A stretch of DNA of 8,621 nt from Verrucomicrobiales bacterium (GCA_011523245.1 WTHG01000262.1:1-8621), one strand, 5' to 3'; counted from the first letter of the stretch, positions 1 through 5,450 are shown. The notes: generated by a model from the sequence alone, not told the origin. Numbers and translations: made by a program.

Positions 1-420
1 TGGATCACATATGAAGTGATTGTCCCTCAATATTTCGTAATTTTGGTTATGTTCATTCAGGATATTAGTTAAACTTCGTTCGACTCTGAAATCACCCGGT
101 TTGGTCAGAACCACTGTTTGGATTCGGTGGTGAGTTATGGTTTTTTCGATTGCCGATGCCAGTGACTGGTGTTTTTCCGCTAAAGGATTATAAATCACAT
201 GGCGACCAACGCCTTGTTGCTCGGCACAAAAGTGCCGCATTGCACTCAAAAATAAGACACTTCTGGCCTTATGAGAGGGAACATGGAGATTTTCATTGTG
301 AACTTCAGCCATCCATATCACGTCGACGTCATCATCAAATTCATCCAAGGCAAGTGCATGATGATTCAATTGGTCGCCTAGGACTACGACTAGTTTCCTA
401 ATGACTCGTGGAAGATTCAT
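1..420 (-). CDS. Cryptochrome/photolyase-related protein (FeS-BCP type), N-terminal part
   Basis: The frame is open for 140 codons from ATG at 418-420 to the window edge, so only the N-terminal domain is present (full family members are about 500 aa). Family knowledge: deoxyribodipyrimidine photolyase-related proteins (DPRP, FeS-BCP/PhrB type) bind FAD and a 4Fe-4S cluster and repair (6-4) photoproducts or act as blue-light sensors. Seen here: an early LVVVLGDQLN strand-loop (residues 10-19), then VIWMAEV (34-40), VPSHKARSVLFLSAMRHF (47-64) and VVLTKPGDFRVE (103-114), a pattern I recognise as the Rossmann-like antenna domain of this family. The FAD and Fe-S regions lie outside the window. A GGAG seven bases before the ATG supports this start. 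The gene overlaps the end of the SRPBCC gene by 23 nt in another frame, implying translational coupling. The family call is confident; substrate and repair versus signalling role cannot be decided here. Confidence 0.88.
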   Translation of the reverse strand, partial: MNLPRVIRKLVVVLGDQLNHHALALDEFDDDVDVIWMAEVHNENLHVPSHKARSVLFLSAMRHFCAEQQGVGRHVIYNPLAEKHQSLASAIEKTITHHRIQTVVLTKPGDFRVERSLTNILNEHNQNYEILRDNHFICDP

Positions 421-895
421 TGAAAAGCTCCGGATGCACTTCTCCAAATTCGTTAACTAGGATCTGGTGGCGGTACGTGAAAACCTGACGAAGTTTATTC
501 ACCACAAACGGCGAAAATGCGGAGTGCATCAACTTTCCCCCAGGCATCATAAATTCAATCTCATCTCGCATTAAGCAACCGCGTGAATCACCGTTAAGGA
601 ACAAGTGTCTGTGTCTCCATATCTTGAAGGGGCCATCAATTTGCCGGTCGCTGAATTCGCGCCCCGGCTTCACGTTTTCTAATTCTGCGGTCCAATCCAC
701 ATACAGACAGCAACCTAGCAGGGGAATTCTCAGGTGGGCTTGATTTCCATCTCCAAGTTTTGCGGCTCTAACCACATCAATGGAATCCTCCTCGGGCGTT
801 AGTCGTTGTAGTGCGAGAGGTTGATCGTGCCACCTGTAGACCTTCTCGGGCGGAGCGTTCAAGTGGGTTTGGTGAATGTATTTTGTCGTATACAT
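398..895 (-). CDS. SRPBCC (START-like) family protein
   Basis: A 165-aa cytosolic protein without signal peptide or membrane segment. It has the pattern of an SRPBCC subfamily (some annotated as SulA-like) often found beside photolyase and TIGR01777 epimerase genes: PPEKVYRWHDQPLALQRLTP (residues 15-34), FSDRQIDGPFKIWRHRHLF (81-99), then a D-E-I-E-F strand and M-P-G-G turn (111-120), closed by a FTYRHQ helix (139-144). The fold is a helix-grip cavity for a hydrophobic ligand; the ligand of this subfamily is not known to me. Its ATG shares one base with the stop of the preceding small gene (TAATG) and no Shine-Dalgarno sequence is visible, so translation probably depends on re-initiation. Its own end overlaps the photolyase start by 23 nt. 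The context suggests a role with the photolyase in the light/UV response, but that is inference. Confidence 0.82.
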   Translation of the reverse strand: MYTTKYIHQTHLNAPPEKVYRWHDQPLALQRLTPEEDSIDVVRAAKLGDGNQAHLRIPLLGCCLYVDWTAELENVKPGREFSDRQIDGPFKIWRHRHLFLNGDSRGCLMRDEIEFMMPGGKLMHSAFSPFVVNKLRQVFTYRHQILVNEFGEVHPELFNESSTSH

Positions 896-1056
896 TAAAT
901 GCTTTGCGTCTTTTGACTGCGAAGACCGTTTTCCGCTATCTGCTCATCTTTGCTTTCTCGGTCCAAATCTTGCAACAATTCAACTAGATTGTGACAAAGG
1001 GCAGAGGTCACTAAGAAACCGAACATTAAAATACCAAGTAAGATTGGATCTTCCAT
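895..1056 (-). CDS. Small single-pass membrane protein, 53 aa
   Basis: A 53-codon gene running from ATG at 1054-1056 to TAA at 895-897. A hydrophobic stretch, ILLGILMFGFLVTSALCHNL at residues 5-24, should span the membrane once; the remaining ~30 residues are charged (LLQDLDRESKDEQIAEN at 27-43). It is preceded by GAGGAG (1062-1067) five bases before the ATG, one of the best Shine-Dalgarno sequences in the window, which lies inside the last codons of the upstream gene. Its stop overlaps the SRPBCC start as TAATG. Placement between two real genes with a 2-nt gap on one side and a 1-nt overlap on the other argues strongly that it is translated. I do not recognise a family. A membrane partner of the sigma factor or of the 62-aa neighbour, or simply a coupling leader for the SRPBCC gene, are both possible. 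Confidence 0.72.
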   Translation of the reverse strand: MEDPILLGILMFGFLVTSALCHNLVELLQDLDRESKDEQIAENGLRSQKTQSI

Positions 1057-1058
1057 AT

Positions 1059-1247
1059 TCACTCCTCTTCTTTCATTTGATTTTTTTCAATTTGAGCCAA
1101 TTTGTGCACTGCCCATAACCCGAGAATACTGGGCACCCATATTCCCACATAGGCACCGTATTCACGGTTTACAGTGAACCAGAGTAATATGCTAAAGAAC
1201 ATACTGCTAATGGCACAAGTCAGGTAGATGATGTCTGTTTTCTTCAT
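1059..1247 (-). CDS. Small two-pass membrane protein, 62 aa
   Basis: A 62-aa protein with two hydrophobic segments, roughly residues 6-25 (IIYLTCAISSMFFSILLWFT) and 31-48 (GAYVGIWVPSILGLWAVH), joined by a short NREYG turn, and a charged tail ending K-E-E-E. The N-terminal KK and the lysine-containing tail suggest a hairpin with both ends in the cytoplasm (inference). It starts 11 nt after the sigma-factor stop and ends 2 nt before the ATG of the next small gene, so it belongs to the same transcript. No strong Shine-Dalgarno sequence precedes it. I do not recognise a family. Its position right behind a sigma gene recalls the sigma/anti-sigma gene order of many bacteria, but it has no soluble domain able to bind a sigma factor in the usual way, so an anti-sigma role is only a possibility. 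Confidence 0.72.
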   Translation of the reverse strand: MKKTDIIYLTCAISSMFFSILLWFTVNREYGAYVGIWVPSILGLWAVHKLAQIEKNQMKEEE

Positions 1248-1258
1248 GGGACAAATAT

Positions 1259-2137
1259 TTAGGCGGCCATGGGGAGTGCTGCATCTTTCAAAGTCAGGGC
1301 ACTTCGTAGCTTGTTGAGTGCCGTTCTTTGAATTTGACGTATTCTTTCTCGGGTCAGCCCATAATCCTTTGCGATTTCACCGAGGGAACGATTATTCCCG
1401 GTACCAATGCCATAACGTTGTCGCACAATGTCACATTCCCGTTCATCGAGTACCTCCATCGCTTTCTCAATGTAGGCAAAATCGTGGTTGCAAGTTGCCG
1501 CGATGTCAGGTGCTGGTGAATTTTCATCGGCTAACCTTTCATGGAGAGATTGTACTTCCTGATTCTCATCTTCATCCAAAGAAAACGAGGCCTTCTGTGA
1601 TCTTTTCATTAATTGGATTTTCTCGATCGGCATGCCTGTGGCCTCCGCGAGTTCCTCATCCATGGCAGGACGCTTCAACTTACGGTTTAGCTCAATTTCA
1701 GCCTTCCTCATTTTCTGTATGTGATCGACCAGATACACCGGGAGTCTGACTGTTCTTCCCTGATTAGCCAAAGCACGGCGGATGAACTGTCTTACCCAAA
1801 TGGCACAAAGCGTCGAAAACCGGCAGCCGTATTCAGGATCGAATTTTTCTGCAGCCCTAATTAGTCCTAGGTTGCCCTCGGAAACCAAATCCATGTATTC
1901 TAGGCCCAAATTTTGGTATTCCTTGGCTATCTTAAGCACGAGCCGAAGATTGGCTTTCACGAGTTGGTCTACGGCCTTTCTATCACCAGATTGCACACGT
2001 TTGCCCAATTCAATTTCTTGATCAGGAGAAACACGGTCACATTCTGACATTTCACGAAGATAGCGGGTCAGATTAGTTACCTCGTTTGTTCTCGGTTCGT
2101 ACGTTGGTTCCAATTCGAATTTTTCTGTGCTTTTCAT
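1259..2137 (-). CDS. RpoD-like alternative (group 2-type) RNA polymerase sigma factor
   Basis: A 292-aa sigma-70 protein containing regions 1.2 to 4.2 but no acidic region 1.1. Region 1.2 is near residues 20-50 (TRYLREM...QEIELGKRV), region 2 near 53-136 (KANLRLVLKIAKEY; EYMDLVSEGNLGLIRAAEKF; RFSTLCAIWVRQFIRRAL), region 3 near 137-215, and region 4.2 near 249-278 (RSLGEIAKDYGLTRERIRQI helix-turn-helix). By length and order this is a group 2-like factor that replaces the housekeeping sigma at selected promoters. In region 2.4 the aromatic residues that E. coli sigma-70 uses for melting are partly replaced: Y430 corresponds to L110 and W433 to I113, while F427 (F107), W434 (W114) and Q437 (Q117) are kept; T440 corresponds to R120. 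This suggests altered or stricter promoter choice. The gene follows a FAS1 gene after a 70-nt gap with a hairpin and heads the tightly packed small-protein/SRPBCC/photolyase group. Confidence 0.93.
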   Translation of the reverse strand: MKSTEKFELEPTYEPRTNEVTNLTRYLREMSECDRVSPDQEIELGKRVQSGDRKAVDQLVKANLRLVLKIAKEYQNLGLEYMDLVSEGNLGLIRAAEKFDPEYGCRFSTLCAIWVRQFIRRALANQGRTVRLPVYLVDHIQKMRKAEIELNRKLKRPAMDEELAEATGMPIEKIQLMKRSQKASFSLDEDENQEVQSLHERLADENSPAPDIAATCNHDFAYIEKAMEVLDERECDIVRQRYGIGTGNNRSLGEIAKDYGLTRERIRQIQRTALNKLRSALTLKDAALPMAA

Positions 2138-2155
2138 GACTTAGGGCTTTCGTAA

Positions 2156-2191
2156 GTGAGGGGGATGGCCAGAGGGTTCCATCCCCCTCAC
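2156..2191 (-). other. Intercistronic GC-rich hairpin between FAS1 and sigma genes
   Basis: A perfect 13-bp inverted repeat, GTGAGGGGGATGG at 2156-2168 and CCATCCCCCTCAC at 2179-2191, with a 10-nt loop. It begins about 16 nt past the stop of the two-domain FAS1 gene and ends 18 nt before the sigma start. No T-run follows on the minus strand, so it is not a standard intrinsic terminator. It may protect the 3' end of abundant FAS1 mRNA or reduce read-through into the sigma gene. Confidence 0.7.
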
Positions 2192-2207
2192 AATGAGAAA
2201 GGGTAGC

Positions 2208-3152
2208 TTACTTAGTACTTGTTTTCTTTGTCTTGTCCTTAGGGATAAGGACTTTATCTATAACGTGAATAACACCATTAGCAGCGCCGATATCAGCTTT
2301 GATCACGTTCGCTTTGTTGATGAATACTTGTCCGTCCTTCAGCTTGAGCCTCACCTTTTCACTGGCAACTGTCTCCACCTTGCCGGGCTCTATGTCCGTG
2401 CTCTCCACTTTTCCGGCAACAACATGATATGTGAGAATTTTGGTCAGTTGATCTTTGTTTTCAGGCTTTAATAGACTTTCAACAGTTCCCTTCGGTAACT
2501 CCGAGAAGGCCTTGTCGGTCGGTGCAAATACCGTAAATGGCCCTTTCCCCTTGAGGGTATCAACCAGGCCTGCCGCCTTTAATGCAGCTGCGAGGGTTTT
2601 GAAGTTCCCTGCGGCGACAGCAGTATCAATAATGTCGGCAGGTTTACTCTTGCTGGATGTAGAGGTGAATTCCGTCTTTGGTTTCGGAGGTAGCATGACA
2701 CGGTCGATTACGTGTACTACTCCATTGTCAAACTTCACGTCAGCTTCCCGTACCCGTGTATGGTTATTATTCAGCAAGACGTAGTGCCCCCACTTCTTTA
2801 CAGCGAGGTGGGCGCCATTCACAGTTTCTAACTCACCACTGCGAAGACTGCAGGAAGTGCGAGCTTCACCCAAAACGTGGAATGTAAGAATGGATTTCAG
2901 TTGCTGCTTGTTCTCGGGTTTGAGCAGGTTTTCCACGGTTCCTTTCGGCAACCTCGCGAATGCATGGTCGTTGGGGGCGAAAACAGTGTAATTCCCCTTG
3001 CTTGAAAGCGTCTTGGAAAGGCCTGCGGCTTTGACTGCAGTAACAAGGGTTTTGAATTGGCCGCAATCCTCCAAAGCAGACATGATGTCTTTGGCTTGAG
3101 TTGTTGCGGTTGTCAGGCCGGTCAGTGCAATTAGTGTAAGTAAATTTTTCAT
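2208..3152 (-). CDS. Secreted protein with two fasciclin (FAS1) domains
   Basis: A 314-aa exported protein. The signal peptide is about residues 1-20 (MKNLLTLIALTGLTTATTQA), followed by FAS1 domain 1 (about 22-155), a Ser/Thr/Lys-rich linker (156-172), FAS1 domain 2 (about 173-304) and a lysine-rich tail (KDKTKKTSTK). Each domain shows both conserved FAS1 boxes: YTVFAPNDHAF (55-65) with NGVVHVIDRV (143-152), and FTVFAPTDKAF (206-216) with NGVIHVIDKV (292-301). FAS1 proteins are secreted or surface-bound adhesion-type proteins; some bacterial light-response clusters encode them, but their function there is unclear. Domain 1 alone has a cysteine pair (C30, C101) that could form a disulfide. Domain 2 is much closer than domain 1 to the single-domain protein upstream, pointing to duplication within this locus. 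No clear Shine-Dalgarno sequence is seen (A-rich GAATAAAAA precedes the ATG). Confidence 0.93.
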   Translation of the reverse strand: MKNLLTLIALTGLTTATTQAKDIMSALEDCGQFKTLVTAVKAAGLSKTLSSKGNYTVFAPNDHAFARLPKGTVENLLKPENKQQLKSILTFHVLGEARTSCSLRSGELETVNGAHLAVKKWGHYVLLNNNHTRVREADVKFDNGVVHVIDRVMLPPKPKTEFTSTSSKSKPADIIDTAVAAGNFKTLAAALKAAGLVDTLKGKGPFTVFAPTDKAFSELPKGTVESLLKPENKDQLTKILTYHVVAGKVESTDIEPGKVETVASEKVRLKLKDGQVFINKANVIKADIGAANGVIHVIDKVLIPKDKTKKTSTK

Positions 3153-3173
3153 TTTTTATTCGGTGTTTTGTAG

Positions 3174-3198
3174 AGGGAGGGGGAATTTCCCCCTCCCT
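3174..3198 (-). other. Intercistronic GC-rich hairpin between the two FAS1 genes
   Basis: A perfect 12-bp inverted repeat, AGGGAGGGGGAA at 3174-3185 and TTCCCCCTCCCT at 3187-3198, around a single central base; in RNA the innermost pairs would open to form the loop. It lies about 33 nt past the one-domain FAS1 stop and about 21 nt before the next ATG. No U-tract follows it in the minus-strand transcript. Its G-rich arm resembles that of the hairpin after the second FAS1 gene, suggesting a shared role in mRNA stability or graded expression. Confidence 0.7.
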
Positions 3199-3211
3199 GG
3201 ATTTGGTTCGA

Positions 3212-3227
3212 TACCTCTCTTGAGGTA
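3212..3227 (-). other. Small hairpin just after the first FAS1 stop codon
   Basis: TACCTC (3212-3217) and GAGGTA (3222-3227) form a perfect 6-bp stem with a 4-nt loop, starting 3 nt past the stop codon of the one-domain FAS1 gene and preceding the larger hairpin at 3174-3198. Two tandem hairpins in one short gap fit a protected mRNA 3' end. Confidence 0.5.
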
Positions 3228-3230
3228 CGT

Positions 3231-3707
3231 TTACTTAGATTTGGGAATGATTACGGTGTCGATCACGTGAATCACGCCGTTGTCGGCCATTACATCCGTG
3301 GCTACCACTTTGGCATTGTCCACATGGACTCCCTTTTTGGATACTTTCATCTTAAAAGAGGAACCCGAGGCTGTCTTTACCATGCCGGATTTCACATCCT
3401 TTGCCATGACCTTGCTTGGAACCACATGGTACGTGAGAATGGAGACCAACTGCTCTTTGTTCTCTGGCTTGAGCAGGCTCTCGAGAGTTCCCTTAGGCAA
3501 TTTCGCAAAGGCCTCATCAGTAGGAGCAAACACCGTGAAGGGACCATCGCTCTTAAGAGTATCGACCAAATCAGCCGCCTTCACAGCAGCCACTAAGGTT
3601 TTGAATGATTTGTTTGAAGCGGCAACGTCAACAATGTCACCAGCTTGAACCGGGGCGGCAAGCATCAGGGCGGCAGCCGCCAAAAGTAGGGTTTTAACTT
3701 TTTTCAT
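3231..3707 (-). CDS. Secreted single-domain fasciclin (FAS1) protein
   Basis: A 158-aa exported protein with a clear signal peptide (MKKVKTLLLAAAALMLAAPV, cleavage probably after Q-A-G at 21-23) and one FAS1 domain filling the rest. Conserved boxes are FTVFAPTDEAF (58-68), ILTYHVV (90-96) and NGVIHVIDTVIIP (143-155). There is no membrane anchor or lipobox, so it is probably periplasmic or released. It is the first gene after the promoter at 3769-3796 and has a modest AAGAGA ribosome-binding site about 8 nt before the ATG. Over a 66-residue core (starting FKTLVAAV at 35) I count 52 identities with domain 2, and 45 with domain 1, of the next gene's product. As the promoter-proximal gene followed by hairpins, it is probably the most abundant product of the operon (inference). 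Its molecular role is unknown. Confidence 0.93.
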   Translation of the reverse strand: MKKVKTLLLAAAALMLAAPVQAGDIVDVAASNKSFKTLVAAVKAADLVDTLKSDGPFTVFAPTDEAFAKLPKGTLESLLKPENKEQLVSILTYHVVPSKVMAKDVKSGMVKTASGSSFKMKVSKKGVHVDNAKVVATDVMADNGVIHVIDTVIIPKSK

Positions 3708-3768
3708 TTACTATCTCTTGATTAGGTTTTGTTTATGTTTAAGTGCCGACTTAGTCGCGGCGCACATA

Positions 3769-3796
3769 AATTTAATCCAAAAAAGAGATATGTCAA
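3769..3796 (-). promoter_or_regulatory. Predicted sigma-70-type promoter of the FAS1-sigma-photolyase operon
   Basis: On the minus strand a perfect -35 box TTGACA (3791-3796) is followed after 16 nt by TAAATT (3769-3774), a 4/6 match to the -10 box. Transcription would start near 3761, leaving a leader of about 55 nt before the FAS1 ATG. The leader contains a small dyad (CGACT-T-AGTCG, 3747-3757). It is the only good promoter candidate in the 151-nt gap, which otherwise holds only a weak AT-rich stem (3824-3840) that might end the MerR transcript. Confidence 0.6.
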
Positions 3797-3820
3797 ACTA
3801 TTGTTTAGATAAAAGTGTCA
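3786..3820. repeat. Direct repeat AGATA/TGTCA over the operon promoter
   Basis: On the plus strand AGATA-TGTCA occurs at 3786-3795, including most of the -35 box, and AGATA-AAAG-TGTCA at 3807-3820. The two TGTCA blocks are 25 nt apart. Placement over and just upstream of the -35 box makes these plausible half-sites for a regulator, the adjacent MerR protein being the obvious candidate. The motif is short and AT-rich, so chance is possible. Confidence 0.35.
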
Positions 3821-3858
3821 CAAAAATTAAACAGTAATTTCCCGCTTAATTTCGTGGT

Positions 3859-4833
3859 TTACTCGGATTTGAAGGTCAAATTCTCGTGTTCAACGAGTTT
3901 ATCCATTGCTTTTTCGAGGCAAGCTCGGGATTCGGCGGCAACTTTGTGGAGGTATTGATGGACTTCGGCGTCCTTGGTGTTGCGGTTTTCGCAGTCTTTC
4001 ATGTAGGCCTCAAAATTATTCAGGCTAAATAAAATGTGCGACAGATGTTGAGGGCATTCGCATTTAATGGCGTTAGGTTGGTTCACGATTTCCCATAATT
4101 GTGGATCGGAATAACGCCTTTGCTGGATTTGCGCAGCTGTTTCATCCTCAGCTCGCGGTCTTTCCGCTGACTTTAACAAATGATTTGCGGCCAATGTGAG
4201 TTCCTGAACATTTACCGGAGCTCTGAGTGGTAGAATTAGTCCGTTGGTTATGTCTCTTACAACCTTTTTGGGTCCGAAAGCATAAACTACGCAGGCTCCT
4301 TGGGCTCCTGAATGTTCAATGGCTTCTTCAATTAGATCGGGGCTGTCCGGCTGAAGACTGGCAATTTGAAAGATCAATAAATCAGGCTGACATGCTTTTA
4401 TCTCATTAGAGAGTGCATTTTCAGGGTTAAATTGGCCTACCAGTTCCAAGGGAGCGGCATAGGCACCGACGTCGGCATTGCCAAGTTGAGGAAACCCGTA
4501 TCCTAAAACTGCCACCTTTATGGGCGTGTGATTGGTCTGCTTCTCTCGTGTGCCGCGTTTCAAAGTTTGTTCTTTTAAGCGATTTTCAAGTTCTTCAACC
4601 GTTAAGCCTGCAACCATTCCGATACTGTCCCCATGGTCAGTAAGCTCTTTAAGCAAACTTAATTTGGTGAGGTCCCGTTCGGTATAGAGTCGCTGCTTAC
4701 CCTCAGTGCGTACAGGGGACACAGCGTCATAGCGTGTTTGCCACATCCTGATTGTCATTGGCGTGATACCGGTCAAGCGGGCAATTGCACCAATTTTGTA
4801 GAGCTGTGAGTTCTCAGGATTCATCATAATCAT
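3859..4833 (-). CDS. MerR-family regulator, LitR/CarH-like but lacking the B12 motif
   Basis: A 324-aa cytosolic regulator. Residues about 11-85 form a MerR winged-helix domain of the LitR/CarH kind: YKIGAIARLTGITPMTIRMW (12-31), RYDAVSPVRTEGKQRLY (34-50), then a second helical part ending GLTVEELENRL. Residues about 104-225 look like an alpha/beta Rossmann-type domain (IKVAVLGYGF; PDLLIFQIASL; ACVVYAFG), in the place of the B12-binding domain, but the DxHxxG cobalamin motif is absent. Residues about 238-318 form a helical domain carrying C258-E-C260-P-Q-H263 plus C281, which could bind a metal or cofactor. I recall similar C-terminal segments in other bacterial MerR proteins but cannot name the family. 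The long ATG at 4833 is used; ATGs at 4827 and 4824 are alternatives and no strong Shine-Dalgarno sequence decides. It sits directly upstream of the operon it probably controls. Confidence 0.85.
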   Translation of the reverse strand: MIMMNPENSQLYKIGAIARLTGITPMTIRMWQTRYDAVSPVRTEGKQRLYTERDLTKLSLLKELTDHGDSIGMVAGLTVEELENRLKEQTLKRGTREKQTNHTPIKVAVLGYGFPQLGNADVGAYAAPLELVGQFNPENALSNEIKACQPDLLIFQIASLQPDSPDLIEEAIEHSGAQGACVVYAFGPKKVVRDITNGLILPLRAPVNVQELTLAANHLLKSAERPRAEDETAAQIQQRRYSDPQLWEIVNQPNAIKCECPQHLSHILFSLNNFEAYMKDCENRNTKDAEVHQYLHKVAAESRACLEKAMDKLVEHENLTFKSE

Positions 4834-4839
4834 AAATAA

Positions 4840-4879
4840 TTCTTACACATGTGGCTATATATGCCAATTGTGCAAAGAA
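4840..4879. promoter_or_regulatory. Imperfect dyad upstream of the merR-type gene, possible operator
   Basis: The left arm TTCTTACACATGTGGC (4840-4855) and right arm GCCAATTGTGCAAAGAA (4863-4879) are imperfectly complementary with one 1-nt gap, around a TATATAT centre (4856-4862). It ends 7 nt before the regulator's ATG and its AT-rich centre could serve as a -10 region. MerR proteins bind dyads in promoter spacers, so autoregulation is plausible. I could not identify a convincing -35 box at standard spacing. Confidence 0.4.
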
Positions 4880-4958
4880 TTGGGTAACGTTTTATTAGGG
4901 TTTTCCCCACGAAAAGTTTTTCGCAGAAAAGCTCAGCTGCTGGAAAGAAACTAGGTAA

Positions 4959-5399
4959 TTAACTGATGATCTCGAAAATCGCCTCTACCTCTACGGCAGC
5001 ACCGGTTGGGAGGGCGGCGAAGCCGAGGGCGCTCCGGGCGTGGTAGCCGTCGCCTTCTTTGCCATAAATCTCATGGAGCAAATCGGAGGCACCGTTGATG
5101 ACGAGGTGTTGATCGGTGAAGTCCGGCGCGGAGTAGACGCAGCCGAGCAGTTTGATGACCCGCAGGCCGTTGATGGTGCCGTGCGCGTTATGGACGGAGT
5201 TGAGAATTTTTTGGGCGCAATCCTTGGCCGCCGCGTAACCGTCTTCGACGGACAGACCGGCGCCGAGCACGCCGGTGGCGGTGCTGGTGTGGCCGCTGGT
5301 GATGAGCAGGTTGCCGCTGCGGATGCAGAGATTCAAATAGCCGGGCTCAAGTTTCGTAAATTCAACGCCCAGTTCCTTTGCCTTTTCCTCGGGATTCAT
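4959..5399 (-). CDS. RidA/YjgF/YER057c/UK114 family protein
   Basis: A 146-aa protein with the RidA fold pattern, slightly longer than the usual ~130 aa and closest in look to the longer YjgF-like subfamily. Seen: LLITSGHTST (31-40), a helix AAAKDCAQKILNSVH (56-70), then H-A-R-S-A-L-G-F-A-A-L-P (120-131), in which R122 matches the conserved arginine that binds the carboxylate of the enamine/imine substrate in RidA, and a closing VEVEAIFEI strand. RidA proteins form cytosolic trimers; canonical members hydrolyse reactive 2-aminoacrylate from PLP enzymes, but the longer subfamilies are less characterised. It follows the esterase gene by 51 nt on the same strand and shares its high GC content, so it belongs to the right-hand block. 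No good Shine-Dalgarno sequence is visible. The start is supported by the family's N-terminal length. Confidence 0.9.
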   Translation of the reverse strand: MNPEEKAKELGVEFTKLEPGYLNLCIRSGNLLITSGHTSTATGVLGAGLSVEDGYAAAKDCAQKILNSVHNAHGTINGLRVIKLLGCVYSAPDFTDQHLVINGASDLLHEIYGKEGDGYHARSALGFAALPTGAAVEVEAIFEIIS

Positions 5400-5450
5400 G
5401 CGGGGAGGTTGCCGCGCGGGGGCGCGGGGTGCAATGACGAATTCGTGCGT

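Noticed and set aside
150..401. An 83-codon open frame on the plus strand
   Set aside because: It lies antisense to the photolyase frame, which is open to the window edge and matches a known family; the plus-strand peptide matches nothing.
1318..1749. A 143-codon plus-strand frame
   Set aside because: It is the complement of the sigma-factor gene, whose conserved regions are unmistakable.
3824..3840. AT-rich stem after the MerR gene as terminator
   Set aside because: It is a six-pair A/T stem, with a run of five T's on the minus strand that begins within its distal arm; possible but not convincing, so it is mentioned only as context.
4910..4923. CGAAAA-GT-TTTTCG palindrome as terminator of the RidA transcript
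   Set aside because: The stem is only 6 bp, AT-rich, with a 2-nt loop and no following U-tract on the minus strand; too weak to call.
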